The position numbers were made by a program, and so were the translations under genes. Shown here one piece after another: positions 9,590-19,959 of a DNA stretch of 64,000 nucleotides (the stretch's first letter is position 1; every line of letters starts with the position of its first letter). The DNA comes from Usnea hakonensis. Its lineage: Eukaryota; Ascomycota; Lecanoromycetes; Lecanorales; Parmeliaceae. The DNA lies in assembly GCA_013423325.1 (NCBI GenBank), contig BLJB01000030.1, positions 124,204 through 188,203 on the forward strand. The letters run 5' to 3'. Below the pieces are notes generated by a model. The model saw only the letters and a program-made list of their open reading frames with translations, was not told the DNA's origin and ran no database searches.

Positions 9590-10520
9590 TATAAACCTTA
9601 GACGAAGGAGATGTTACCTTATTCTTAATTTGACTACCTTAGGGACAGTCTACCTCCGCTGTAGGGCCTTTGAACTAACGGAAAGCCGGAGATTTAGAGG
9701 TAACGCTTATGGTTTCGCGACCTTATGATTGATCTAACTAGAGAGAGTCCCCCTCGAACAGTTTCCTAAATCAGTTCGGAGTAACCAAAAAAGCTACTCG
9801 AAGTTAAGGGAAAACAGGAGATCTAGGGCGACCTTATCATTAACCTGACTAGGGAGAGTCCCCATCGGACAGTCCCTAAGCTTGTTTAAAGTACGGAGAA
9901 CCATATGAGCTTCCTAAAATACAGGGAGACCCGGAGATTTAAGGTTAAGGCTTAGGGGTTCGCTACATGGTTATTGGTTCAACTAGGGGTGCTCGCAACT
10001 GGTGTATCTGCTCGCGGTCTCGACATCAAGAACGTGATGCATGTCATTAACTACGATATGGGTATTCATGAATATGCTCATCGCATCGGGGGAACTGCGC
10101 ATATCGGCACCGTCGGCACGGCGACATCTTTCTACAACGACAAGAATGAAGACATCGCGGACTACTCACAGCAACAAATCTGTTTGTGCATGTCTTTCTT
10201 GAGAGCTACAAGCCTGAGAATGAGGAGAAGATTACCTTCGACGACGACACTGACGATGAAGGTGACGACGCCGCCGAGGGTGATGGTTGGGGCGGCACGG
10301 TGGAGAATGGTGGGACCAATGGCGATACCTCCGGTGGTGCTTGGGACAGTGAAGCTCCCCGCTTACACTGATGGCGGCTGGAATTAGACCTATGTTATAG
10401 GGGCCAACCCCACTTAATATAAGGTCAATCTTAAATTTTTCCGTAGAAGTGATCAATCAAGCTTCTCGAAGTCAAGGGAAAGCCGGAGATATAAGGGAAG
10501 ATTTAGGGGTTTGCGCTTTA
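9590..10520. repeat. Diverged tandem-type repeats around a DED1-like fragment
   Basis: Four or more imperfect copies of a phrase with consensus close to CCGGAGATTTAAGG followed by AGGGGTTCGC or GACCTTATNATT and then CTAGGGAGAGTCCCC occur at ~9640-9760, ~9810-9880, ~9930-9980 and ~10480-10520. The spacing is ~120-170 bp. The series is interrupted by the helicase fragment 9983-10380. No coding potential. Confidence 0.55.
9983..10380 (+). pseudogene. DED1-like DEAD-box helicase, 3' fragment
   Basis: The + strand encodes VLATGVSARGLDIKNVMHV (motif V), a damaged motif VI (YAHRIGGTAHIG, family HRIGRTARIG), then ATSFYNDKNEDIA. After a frameshift near 10190 come FLESYKPENEEKITFDDD and a Gly/Glu/Asp-rich tail ending in a stop at ~10371. 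Motif order and the FYNDKN phrase identify the DED1/DDX3 subfamily of translation-initiation helicases. Only the C-terminal lobe is present. It is embedded in noncoding repeats, so it is a displaced fragment rather than an in-place pseudogene. Confidence 0.8.
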
Positions 10521-10699
10521 CCTTTGAGTATTTCGGGGGGGATAAAAAGACACTGCACTTAGGGCCCGCGAAGAATAGTAAGACTGTTTCCTGCCAACAC
10601 GTATAAGACGTCCACGATTGTCTTGACTTATGATCGTTAAAGACTTGCTCGACTCCGGAATTGCGCCACTCTGCAGTATTCCCCCCCTCCACCGCCGTC

Positions 10700-10822
10700 T
10701 ACACAGCTGGCTTTCTCCGCTAGGATTATTGTCTGCCAAGGTGCCTTCCCGTTGCTGTCCAGGCTGTTAGCCTTAGCCACGATCCCCTGAAACATCATCA
10801 ACTGAGTCTCAAACCCTACAGA
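10700..10822. repeat. Dispersed repeat, copy 1
   Basis: Resembles 13705-13824 in the same orientation, best over CACGAATCCCCTGAAA, then ATCATCA and CTGAGNCTCAAACC. Function unknown; probably debris of the same element. Confidence 0.55.
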
Positions 10823-10829
10823 GAGGAGC

Positions 10830-11230
10830 CTCTCTAGTAGAAGTCCCCGGAAGCCTCTCGGAGGGAAAGGGGGGGTTTGAGGGGGTCTCCCCTTAAGAAT
10901 CAAAGGGAATGACCAACTCTCTCTGTAGAGGAACAGGGGTTTCACCCCCTAAGAATTGTAGAAAAAGACCAAATTTTTCTTTAGAAGAAGAGTGGCTTTT
11001 AGGGGGCTCTCCCCCCTAAGTATTAAAAGAAAAGACTAAATCTCCATATAGAGGAAGAGATGTTAAGGGGGCTTCCTCTCAATAATTAAAGGAAAAGACC
11101 AACTCTCTCCATAGAGGAAGAGGGGTATTAGGGGGTCTTTCCCTAAGAAATAAAGAAAAAGACCAAATCTCTCAGTGAAGGAAGAGGGATTTTGGGGGTT
11201 TCCCCTAGAGAATGAAAGAACTAAAGGATA
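10830..11230. repeat. ~63-66-bp minisatellite, about six diverged units
   Basis: Each unit reads roughly GAGGAAGAGGGG, a TTAGGGGG stretch, CCCTAAGAAT, AAAGGAAAAGACCAA, then CTCTCCATA. The same phrase, and the downstream AAGTCC-ACGCCCC-ATATTA phrase (11370-11405), also occur inside the hAT-like element at 58.06-58.22 kb. This block is therefore probably an expanded, eroded relative of that element. Confidence 0.7.
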
Positions 11231-11879
11231 AACGTCTCCGTGGGTTCCCCGAGAGCTCCACCCTAGGTGGCTTTAGGTAAGCTCGAGGTCAATAGAATGT
11301 CTCTTATGGAGAGATTTGGTCTTGGTACGGAGGACGAAGGGGGTTTAGGAGGCTCCCGCCCATTCTCTTGCACTACTGGCAAGTCCACGCCCCCAGAAAA
11401 ATATTAACGAGCTTCTATAACCAGAGAAGAGGGATGATTCCTCAAATTTGAACCACCGTAATGTCTAATGGAGAGCCATTCCTAGCATGCCGAACTAGTG
11501 ATATGAATATGCAGCAACCCGTCAGCAGTGTGCAGCACCAATTTTAACCCGTACTAATACCATGTATCAATGGAGTTCGACCAGCTAGCTTCGTTTAAGA
11601 ATTGTCCCGGGTCCCATGTCGCACGGAACAAGACTGAGAAACAGAATGAAATTTCCGACCGAATTTATATCCAAGACCTTCGCGACTCCTCTAGGCGACT
11701 AGTGTTAGACTATCTCGAATATAAAATATACCGAGCAGTTTTGGATTCGGTAGGTAGAATATAGACAAATCTAAAACTCCCCTAAGGAAAAAGGTTGTTT
11801 TCAATTTTGCATTCACATATAAAGGACCCCAGCTAGCTTTAGAACGGTTTAATAAAGCCCCACCTTCTCCCCTAGTACG
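11230..11879. other. Noncoding gap
   Basis: Contains the last hAT-like phrase (to ~11405) and then ~450 bp with no convincing ORF, repeat or RNA. Confidence 0.4.
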
Positions 11880-12410
11880 ACCTCTTCTGGCCCCAAGATA
11901 GTGCCGTTCCCAGCGACCACACCCACACTTCCAGGTTCCCGACTCTCGAACTCGCTCTCCTTCCACCGACACCCCTCAAACATCTCTTTCGGCAGCCAAG
12001 ACTGGTGGTATGGATCTTCAAAGTCCTGAGCACACGCGCATTCCGAGACGGAACCCACTACTATCCATCCCCAGACCTGTTCCTCTACTACGTGTCGCGT
12101 CTACTACGCAAAGCTCCTGAACTCCGCGCTCGCTTTGGTCCCTTGCCTCGGGAATGTGTGATGGAGAGGATGCAAGCAGATGGGGATACGCTGGCCCTGT
12201 CGGCGAGGCTGATTGCCGCTGTGACGTACGCAGTGAAGAACGACTCCAACATGGCCAAATTGCTGGCTTTGCAGAGAGGAGATGGGAGTTGGGACAAGGG
12301 AGTGGTGTATCACTTCACGAGGGTGGAGGGCATGGCGTGGCATCAGGTACTTACGGTCATTCTTGCTGTCCTGGCGATAGAGAAGTCGGATTTTCTGCGG
12401 AGGAGATAAC
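11880..12410 (+). pseudogene. Fragment of a toroid-fold (terpenoid cyclase/prenyltransferase-like) protein
   Basis: ORF 12005-12409 encodes GTHYYPSPDLFLYYVSRLL, then FGPLPRECVMERMQADGDTL, LIAAVTYAVKND and LLALQRGDGSWDKG. The LxxLQxxDGSW phrase is the QW-type repeat of alpha-alpha toroid proteins (squalene/terpenoid cyclases, prenyltransferase alpha subunits), and the whole order resembles an uncharacterised fungal family carrying such a toroid, sometimes with an HAD-like domain. The N-terminus is absent and no start or promoter is evident, so I treat it as a truncated gene. The family name rests on recollection. Confidence 0.5.
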
Positions 12411-12433
12411 CCTGGAGTGCAAGTTGCGGACAT

Positions 12434-13000
12434 ATAAAAACTATTTCATTGGCTAGGATTCCGTGCTTGTAGCTATACTTGAGGTTTGCTCCATACTCTT
12501 GTCAGCTAGCGGGGGACAATCCCTTACTATCTCCTCACAAAGCGGTCGTTCTCAGTAGATGTAGGGCTCGTCAGGGATCAGATTTCCGATGCTCCAGTTC
12601 GTTCGTAGTGACTCCGCCAAACTTCACGTATGCAGGCTGCCTCGATTACCGTCAATCGTAAAAGAAACCCCTAAATAATCGTAAGTTCCACTCAACCACA
12701 GCTAAACAAACCCCTCAAATTCTTCAAGTGATTGTATTTGTTCCTTGAACCGGAAATTGCGTTGTCGCCTCCAAGCATCATCTTGCGCCGTTGTGCAGAT
12801 TTACCTTGTAGACTTTTTGGTGGCAGTTCTCCTACCCAGAGTGGATCACCCATGATTTGACCTAGAGGTAGACTGGTCCCTAGAACCGACATCAGATAGG
12901 CTTTAGCGTGGATTCGACCGTATCCTGCGATGGTCGCTATTTCTGGTTAGTTCCGTCGTTTCTACAACTGCCGGTCGCAATTAAGTTGTGGAAGAAAATA
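12434..13000. other. Noncoding gap
   Basis: No coding or structural feature that I can support. Confidence 0.4.
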
Positions 13001-13002
13001 AG

Positions 13003-13130
13003 AGCTACATTTCTGTAAAATCCTTCTGGGGTTTTCGTAGGTTGGGTGGTTTCCGATAGGGGCCAGCCCTCCGAGCTTTTTGCACTGAGCATAGGACACG
13101 GGTTCGACCCTTACTCTTGCCATTTTGTTC
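13003..13130 (+). mobile_element. SINE-like element, copy 1
   Basis: Shares with the minus-strand sequences at 19125-19290 and 21822-21970 an ordered set of blocks: TAAAATCCTTC, GGGGTTTTCGTAGG, CCGAGCTTTTTG, then a Pol III B-box match GGTTCGANCC (here CGGGTTCGACCC at ~13096). A TTTT run follows. Dispersed copies in both orientations with a B box suggest a tRNA-derived SINE; no proper cloverleaf or A box is visible. Confidence 0.5.
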
Positions 13131-14030
13131 TGGATCTTGCTTTTTTTCGTGTTTGGTCTACATTAATTGGTAGCGGTGAGCAGATCTCTCGCGGGATGTC
13201 ACATGATTATTACTGCCTTGATTCTTCACGGGCGAGTAACATAAGTTATCCGTTCTATGCAAAGCTTTGTGGTTGACCATGTTATCCCGTAGCTAAACTA
13301 GAATTGGGCCGAGATTTTTGACCGTTGTCTTCTGTGGTCGATTAAGGGTTGAAATGGATCTCAGCATATTACAGGCCAAACTTATTTCCCGCAGCGCCTG
13401 TTGTATAATATCTCTTGGCTGGAGCTTTCGTAGGGGAAGAATATATCATTCACGAACAACAGATAGATTGAGCTTTCTAACTCTTGTCGTTCTGTTTTGG
13501 TTGTTGAATTTTTTGCGCTGAGTTGAGGGGCCGAAGTTGGCACCTTCTCATTTCAGCGAATCACAGCATAGGGAATTATATTAGTTAGCAGTAGACATAG
13601 TAGTATATCTTAGATAGCAGTAATTCATCATCTTTGCACCTCATAAAGGACCTTGTTGGTGTAGACATATCTTCAGATTCTATCTAGTGGCAGCGGGGTG
13701 GCCGACGGCGCTCTCCGCTAGCGTGGCTGCCAAGCAGCCTTTCCTTTTCCGTTCTTCGGCCCGGTCTTCTAGGCTCAGCCACGAATCCCCTGAAAGATCA
13801 TCAGCTGAGACTCAAACCTTGCGCCAGTCACCACCATACTTACTTAGTAGTTCACTTCATATTGACAAGACGTTGGACACATGTGGACCTTCTCATCATA
13901 CCCATACCCTGAATAGCCATGTGTTCGTACTCTATCGCCTGACTACTTTGCCACGAGCACAAGCATCAGAATAAGCTGCATATCAAGACACGTCTCCTTT
14001 CCACCCCCACCACCATAACGCCCATCAATA
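13130..14030. other. Gap upstream of the transporter with a dispersed repeat
   Basis: Includes repeat copy 2 (13705-13824, matching 10700-10822) and the promoter and leader of the transporter. The final ~50 bp are CA/CC-rich (TTTCCACCCCCACCACCATAACG), typical of a fungal 5' leader. An ORF at 13687-13974 overlaps the repeat and is probably not a gene. Confidence 0.45.
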
Positions 14031-15807
14031 ATGTCCTACCAACCCATCGACGAGGACGATGACACGCGTCATCTCACCTCTTTCGATGCTGGTGATTCCG
14101 CCAAAGCCTCTCGTTCGCGGTACCAGCCAAAGTTTGGCCTCACAGCTCCGCGACTGCATGCTCTAATCTCCGTCGCGGCCGGCACCGTAATGTGCCTATT
14201 TGGCTACGAACAAGGAGTCTTTGGCGGCATCATAGTCGGCCAAGAATTCGAAGAGTATTTCAATAACCCATCGCCATCATTGATTGGCTTTGTGACGAGT
14301 GTTTACGATCTCGGATGTTTTGCCGGCGCATTACTAACGCTTATAGTGGGGGAATGGCTGGGGAGGAAACGCATGCTTATCATTTTTACCATCATCATGA
14401 CAACTGGAATCATGCTCCAGACTGGCGCGCAGTCCATGAATCATCTACTCTGGGGGAGATTTATCGCTGGCATTGGCAATGGTGGTAATACGGCGACTGC
14501 GCCTGTCTGGCACGTGGAGACATCTCATCAGGATGCCAAGGGGAAAGCCGTGGTCAAAGAGATGGTGGTCAACGTCATGGGCTTCGTAATTTCCAACATC
14601 ATCACCCTCGCCTTTAGCAGAATCACCACAGAATCCCAGTGGCGCTTTCCTTTGGGCATTCAGCTCATCTTCATCGTCATCATCCTGGTACTGGTGCCCA
14701 TCTTACCCGAGTCTCCCCGCTGGCTCTTGGCCAGAGGGAGGGATGCCGAAGCGAAGGCGGTCCTTGCCAGTCTGAGCGAGCACGATGTAGAAGGGGAGTT
14801 TAAAGGGATTCGGGACTCTGTCCGCCAAGAAATGGCTGTTCAAGCATCCTGGGCTCAGATCTTCAAAGGCGGTCCAGCAACCCGGAGACTTCTCTTAGGA
14901 ATGATACTTCAAATATGGTAAGGAAATGGATTACAACGTACATCGCTCTCTTTGCCACATTGCGCTAACACTCTACAGCCAACAGCTCACCGGCATCAAC
15001 GTCCTTTGCTACTATCTCCCCCTTGTCCTGCACAAAAGCGTCGGCCTCCCGGAACTCCCTTCCCACATCCTATCGACCGGCATTGCAGTACTATTCATGT
15101 TAGCCACCGCAGCCTCGCTCTTCTTCATCGAACGACTAGGTCGACGTCCTCTACTAATGTCTATGGCTGCGGCCATGGCCATCTCGTTCCTTGGCATCGC
15201 CATCAGCACCGAGATCAGCCACGACAACGGCCATCACATCCCTGGTATCGTAGCCACAGTATTCATAACCTTTTACTTCCTAGCCTTCGGCTTCGGATGG
15301 GTCGCCGTGCCCTGGCTGTACCCCGCCGAGATCAATTCACTGAGCATGCGGACCAAAGGTGCCGCGCTCGCCACCGCCTGCGATTGGCTCTTCAACTACG
15401 TGGTTGTACAGACCACGCCGATTGGCATTCACTACCTGCATTGGGGCCTCTATCTGATCTACGCCGTCTTGAACGCTTTGTTCGTACCCCTCATCTACTA
15501 CCTCGTCGTCGAGACAGCCGGAAAGAGTCTAGAGCAAATCGATCAATGGTTCGCAGCCAACACCGGTTGGCTGGTACACAAAGCCGGCGACACGGCCTTT
15601 GCAGTGGCAAACGGAGCAGCTGGGTTGGCGAATGGCGCATTGGGACAGGATGAGATGCGGCAGGGTACTGAGCGCGAGAGTATGGTCAAAGCGTACGAGC
15701 AGCAACAGAGGCGCAGCTACGATACTGACATGCGGCCTATCAACGAGGACGACTTTGCTGCGCTCGAAGATGAGGAGGAGGATGATAGTTTCCGGTATCA
15801 GCAGTGA
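14031..15807 (+). CDS. MFS sugar-porter family transporter
   Basis: Two exons, 14031-14917 and 14979-15807, joined across a 61-nt intron (GTAAGG donor, GCTAAC branch, CTACAG acceptor); the split codon is TG|C, giving QICQQLTGIN. The product is 571 residues with ~12 predicted membrane helices. Signature motifs: FGYEQGVFGG in TM1 (57-66), GRKRML (111-116), GRFIAGIGNGGNTATAP (142-158), PESPRWLLARG (226-236), QQLTGIN (297-303), ERLGRRPLL, YPAEINSLSMRTKG and VETAGKSLEQID. Family: plasma-membrane hexose/disaccharide or quinate H+ symporters. The acidic cytosolic tail is ~80 residues. The substrate cannot be read from sequence. It is the only housekeeping-like gene inside the accessory region. Confidence 0.93.
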
Positions 15808-15817
15808 TTGATGGCGA
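15793..15817. repeat. 25-bp direct repeat spanning the transporter stop codon (pair with 16261-16285)
   Basis: CGGTATCAGCAGTGATTGATGGCGA appears in two 12- and 13-base halves here and again intact at 16261-16285, same orientation. The pair flanks 443 bp of noncoding DNA. This is consistent with an insertion or duplication event just after the gene. Confidence 0.85.
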
Positions 15818-16714
15818 ATTGCATTAGGAGCGCGATTCCAGGACCCTTTTTTTTTGTATGTACTGTATTCAGATAGCGCTACGAAGACAGTATACCCGAT
15901 AGACTAGCAAATGTACCAATGTTTTATCACGTCAAGGTCTGTATCCATGCTCGTATGTGCAATCCTCTCTCATGGGGGGGAACGTCGAGTAAATTTTCAA
16001 CAGGTTATCGGTGTCAGTAGAAACATCATTTCGCGAATTTCCCTTTATGCCTAACAGGCCGCCGTAAAAAAAATGCCAAGTTGTACCTTAGGCCACCGTA
16101 GAAAACGCCAAGCCTTCCACGCACGTCCGCAGTTCGAGCCTCCCAAATGCCGCAGCACAACAAAACAACCACAAAACATAATTCCACTTAAAGGAAAGGC
16201 TTCAAAAATATTTGAATGAGAATAATGGTATATCCAAGGAGCAATAAAGTGCTAAGTTTGCGGTATCAGCAGTGATTGATGGCGAGCTCAACCTTTTCCA
16301 TTACTTCAGCACAGCTACGACGATGTGAGCACGAGATCATTTTCAGCAATTCAGAAGCAGCATTCAGAATTGGGTCATCGATTGCATTGCATTGCTATCA
16401 TTATTGTCTGTGTAGAATCTATGTGGAAAGTCTGCTACGTCATTTCCGAGAAGTCTTGGCAGAAGACAGAAGTTCGGAAGCGACTTCCGAATTGACCAAA
16501 CGCTTTCGAAATGCACTGCCGTAATTTTATGCGCTTTGCTGTGCTGATAAGATGTGTGAGCCATTCGCGAAATGCTTTGGGTGTCTTTTAGAATAAGAGT
16601 GGATCACTTCTCCCTTCAGACACTCGGTCGTTAAAGCATTATTGATGTGGTGTAGGACCCCGGATGTGCTATAGAAGTTTTTGTGATGTGCACGAGACCT
16701 TGATCGATTCCCAA
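15818..16714. other. Gap between transporter and coiled-coil gene
   Basis: Holds the 3' region of the transporter, the second 25-bp repeat copy (16261-16285) and the 3' flank of the minus-strand gene. No ORF with coding character. Confidence 0.45.
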
Positions 16715-18259
16715 CTAGGACACAATGTCATCGGACCTGCTGTCATCGGTTCCGACGTCATTTCCACCATCAGCATTTCCATGGCCATCATTTCCACTAT
16801 CATTATCTTCCGCGCAGTGGGCATCTCTGATCGTCTTCAACCAATCTGCCAACTCTTGCTTAGTGTTTTGATCGTGGAAGAATATTATTCTTCCCAAGTC
16901 GGGTAGAACAGAATGCACGTTCTGGACTGCCTCTTGTCCATTCTTGACCAGCTGACTGACCTCAGCAGCATTTTCCCGATAAAATTTCTTGATTTCCTCA
17001 AGCTCGTCCTGAGAGGCTTCTCTTGTCACGGTCATAATCCTAATTGACTTCTTGAGCAGTTCCGCAGCTTTTCCCGTGCGGCGGCTAAGCGGATCGATCA
17101 TTTCATGTACATGAGCTAAGGCTTCGACCAACAGTACCATTCCTCGTTCGGATTTCCCAAACTTCGTTCGCAATTCATCATTCTCTGCTCTTAGCGTAGT
17201 GAGTTCGTCATTCAGTGCTCGCATCGTAGTAACGTTCTCGTTCTCTCCTTCGTCGGAATCGGCAAGACTTGGTATGAAAAATTCCGGAGCTGCTTGTTTG
17301 GGGTTTGGTTTGCTTGGTTTCGAACCCGATTTCACTTTGCTTGGTCCGGGAACTGGGCGGTTCTGACCCTCTGGAAGTGGTGTGACATCACTCGCATCAT
17401 TTACGACTTCTTCCCTTTTCCGCTTCTTTGAACCTCTAGTAGTAACATTGGGGGCATATGTGTCAGAGATTGGAGTTTCCTGAAATGCTTGCTTCAACAC
17501 CGATTCACTGAGGGTCTTCAGAACTACTTGGTCTGGAAGCGATTTACTGGGGCCGAAGAGGGTTGTTTCTTGTGTCTCACCGGCTGCTGCGTCTCGAAGT
17601 TCTTGATTTGCGGTGGAAGCTGGAGTTTCCTCAGATGCGACAATGCATAATTCACCGTCTTCGATATCACGCTTCGAAGAGACTCTGTATCCATGATCGA
17701 AAACCTTTCCGCCATTCTGCCCTTCTTGCCCATGCATCTGGTAATTACCGAAGATAAGGTCGTACCTCCACTCCCCATTGCTGTCTTGATGTTTCGACGC
17801 CGCTCCTTTGTTCTTATATCCAGCCTTTAGATACTTTGACGAGAAGACAGCAGGCCACTTATCGCGCCTGTCTCTAGGCTTGACATCAGACTTCAGTACT
17901 TGGACAACCCATGCATCACTTAGGTTCAGGTTGTCAGGTGGTAGAAGTTCACTTATCGGCTCATCGTAAAAGTATTGCGACGATAGGGGTTTATCCCGTG
18001 TCCATTTCTCAGGCATTCGCTCTGTCGGTGCAGCAGTAGTTGCTGCTGCTGGAGGATTTCCTATTCCGAACTTTGGGGCAGAAGGTATCGTCGTAGTAGC
18101 CATTGTCACGTTTGGCCTTCTGTTCTTGAGAGGTGTAAACGAATGGGTGATGAGCCGGGGGTCGATCGGTGTAAAAGAAGTTGTGATGACTGAGGAAATG
18201 AGGGGTCTCGACGATGATGAAGTCCAGGATTCCACTGTTCCCGCCTCTTCCAGAGTCAA
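16715..18259 (-). CDS. Uncharacterised coiled-coil protein, intact member of a locally multi-copy family
   Basis: Intact ORF of 514 residues; the likelier start is the internal ATG at 18103 (GACAATGGCT context), giving 462 residues, because the first 52 are low-complexity. Layout: N-terminal domain with LSDAWVVQVL and NGEWRYDLIFGNYQMHG; a disordered middle with a nuclear-localisation-like SKKRKREE; an acidic DSDEGENEN; then a long coiled coil (ALNDELTTLRAENDELRTKF onward), the VHSVLPDLGRIIFF phrase, and a Gly/Asn/Asp tail. No known domain is recognised. Degraded relatives at 51.1-52.1 kb share LSDxW and the D-x-x-G-x-x-R...Q-x-H-G spacing. Those at 23.9, 29.2 and 40.9 kb share the coiled coil and FPxLExL-like ending. 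Function unknown; nuclear location is an inference. Confidence 0.75.
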   Translation of the reverse strand: MTLEEAGTVESWTSSSSRPLISSVITTSFTPIDPRLITHSFTPLKNRRPNVTMATTTIPSAPKFGIGNPPAAATTAAPTERMPEKWTRDKPLSSQYFYDEPISELLPPDNLNLSDAWVVQVLKSDVKPRDRRDKWPAVFSSKYLKAGYKNKGAASKHQDSNGEWRYDLIFGNYQMHGQEGQNGGKVFDHGYRVSSKRDIEDGELCIVASEETPASTANQELRDAAAGETQETTLFGPSKSLPDQVVLKTLSESVLKQAFQETPISDTYAPNVTTRGSKKRKREEVVNDASDVTPLPEGQNRPVPGPSKVKSGSKPSKPNPKQAAPEFFIPSLADSDEGENENVTTMRALNDELTTLRAENDELRTKFGKSERGMVLLVEALAHVHEMIDPLSRRTGKAAELLKKSIRIMTVTREASQDELEEIKKFYRENAAEVSQLVKNGQEAVQNVHSVLPDLGRIIFFHDQNTKQELADWLKTIRDAHCAEDNDSGNDGHGNADGGNDVGTDDSRSDDIVS

Positions 18260-19120
18260 TGGTTCATCCAGAATTGCTGATTACTTTCAAGACCGCTATA
18301 CAATGATTATAATCGATGTCAGAAACCATAAGGGTTATGTACTTTGACAAAACAAACTATGTGGTGCATCGTTTCGACTGGTACTAAACCTCACTTCGTA
18401 GCGCAACATTCACTTCGGATCAAATGGTTTGCCAAACCCACTTTCTCTCTTCAGTGAGTCCAGGTTTACTGTCTGAAGGACGGCAATTCAACGTCATCAT
18501 TGCGTATAGACGGAACAAACCCATTAAATCCATCTTGTCAAATCCACAGCTCTTACGTTCCAGAATCCTAGTCACTCGTCATCCTGTCGGTTTTCCAGTC
18601 GACCGTCTATATGCTTGAGATCTCTTGTATTCTGATCTTGGTACGTGCTCCTATCTGCTGATCGTCGCTTCTGCTCCTTCCTAACGTCCCTTTTTACTTC
18701 ACGGTTGATGTCTGCGATAGATTTCCAGTACGATGTTAGGCAACCGACCTTCGTCACTTATAGAAATACTTTGAGCGAATTGATATATTATTTCCATTCT
18801 ACCTGTTTACTGTGTAAATCCTCAATCTAAACCGACTGCCTATATAATACTATTTTTTTTTACCCGATATAGGCCCTCCTACCGTAGTTCTAGCATACAA
18901 GATTCCTAATTCGCTAAAAATTAGACTATTAATGTAGTTTTTGACTGCCTAAGATCGTAGGATATTATCGATTTCGTTAGCCCTTTTGAGGATTGGGGAT
19001 TGGATCCAAGAAGGAGTTGAGCAGATATGAACCTAAACGTTCTAATATACTTAGTTTTCATAGTTCGTATGACTGTGGGCAGCAGAACATCCTACTCGAA
19101 TATTGGTGCTAGGTGTTCAT
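18260..19120. other. AT-rich noncoding gap
   Basis: Contains the promoter of the 16.7-kb gene and then AT-rich DNA with scattered stops on all frames. No feature recognised. Confidence 0.4.
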
Positions 19121-19124
19121 ACTT

Positions 19125-19290
19125 GGATTCACCAATGAAGAAGTTTTGTTTGTAGTTTCTGTGGATCGAACCACCGACCGTTACTTGGCGGCTCCCAAAA
19201 AGGCAAAAAGCTCAGGGCGGTCCATTACCCCTACGAAAACCCCAATGAAGGAATTTTATACCACAGCCGCCGGAAATTCCGGGGCGAATG
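19125..19290 (-). mobile_element. SINE-like element, copy 2
   Basis: Reverse complement carries CTGTGGTATAAAATTCCTTC, GGGGTTTTCGTAGG, GAGCTTTTTG and the B-box match GGTGGTTCGATCCAC at ~19161-19175. It is colinear with 21822-21970 and with the plus-strand copy at 13.0 kb. The middle differs by indels. Confidence 0.6.
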
Positions 19291-19559
19291 TTGTATCTTA
19301 TTTTATCCTATGTTTAGATTGTCTTTTTTGGCTACTTCCACTATACTCGCGCTCAAAAAGAAGAAAATATCAAAAAGATTTAGAAGCAGAGCGCACGCTC
19401 AACCAACATTTAAGTGGCTTAAGCTTGTCGCCTTGAGCTAACATCCCACTGGAAAGTACATGCAGTCATCTCAGTAACGCACCTGGAGACGTGCCCAGGT
19501 AAAGGTCCTCCCCAGCCTGCTACCCTTTTAATGGAAGGAGATGTCGGCATCTACGTCAT

Positions 19560-19815
19560 CGGGAAGCTATCTGACAGAAGACGATCCAGGAGATGATTGG
19601 GCTGGTGCGTCGAGTACTTAGTAAGATGGGAAAGCTACGTCCCGGAATTCGATGTGTGGTATAATATAAAGGGCTTTGATGATGCGCCTGAACTTGTCAA
19701 GGAATGTGGTAAACAATTGGGTCTGCCAGTGGCCTCCACAGGGGAAGCCAAAGATGGGAAGCTTGCTCCGACGAAGGCTTCCTCACAATCCGGGAAGACT
19801 ACCGGGACGTGCTGA
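19560..19815 (+). pseudogene. Chromodomain fragment, probably from a Ty3/gypsy chromovirus
   Basis: The reading frame gives VEYLVRWESYVPEFDVWYNI, then KGFDDAPELVKE, which matches the chromodomain consensus (YLVKWKGY.PE.D.W....L..A.ELV.E). In fungi this domain sits at the integrase C-terminus of chromoviruses and in related orphan genes. No integrase, RT or LTR can be seen around it. The downstream sequence is Ser/Lys-rich and broken. It is a relic. Confidence 0.65.
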
Positions 19816-19959
19816 CCGTGCGTTGTTGGGAATTCCAGGCGATGCTAGCGAAATTTCCAAGAATTCTTCTACAATCACTAGCAAATCTCGTGCCTTGATA
19901 ACTCCTTGGAAGCATAAGTCGCATCAAGCTTCTGTTGTGACAACGCCTCAATCCAACCG

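Noticed and set aside
13040..13125. tRNA gene around CGGGTTCGACCC
   Set aside because: B box is present, but acceptor strands do not pair, no A box and no anticodon arm fits. Better explained as a SINE-like copy.
13687..13974. 95-residue ORF upstream of the transporter
   Set aside because: Overlaps a dispersed repeat shared with 10.7 kb and has no protein-like pattern.
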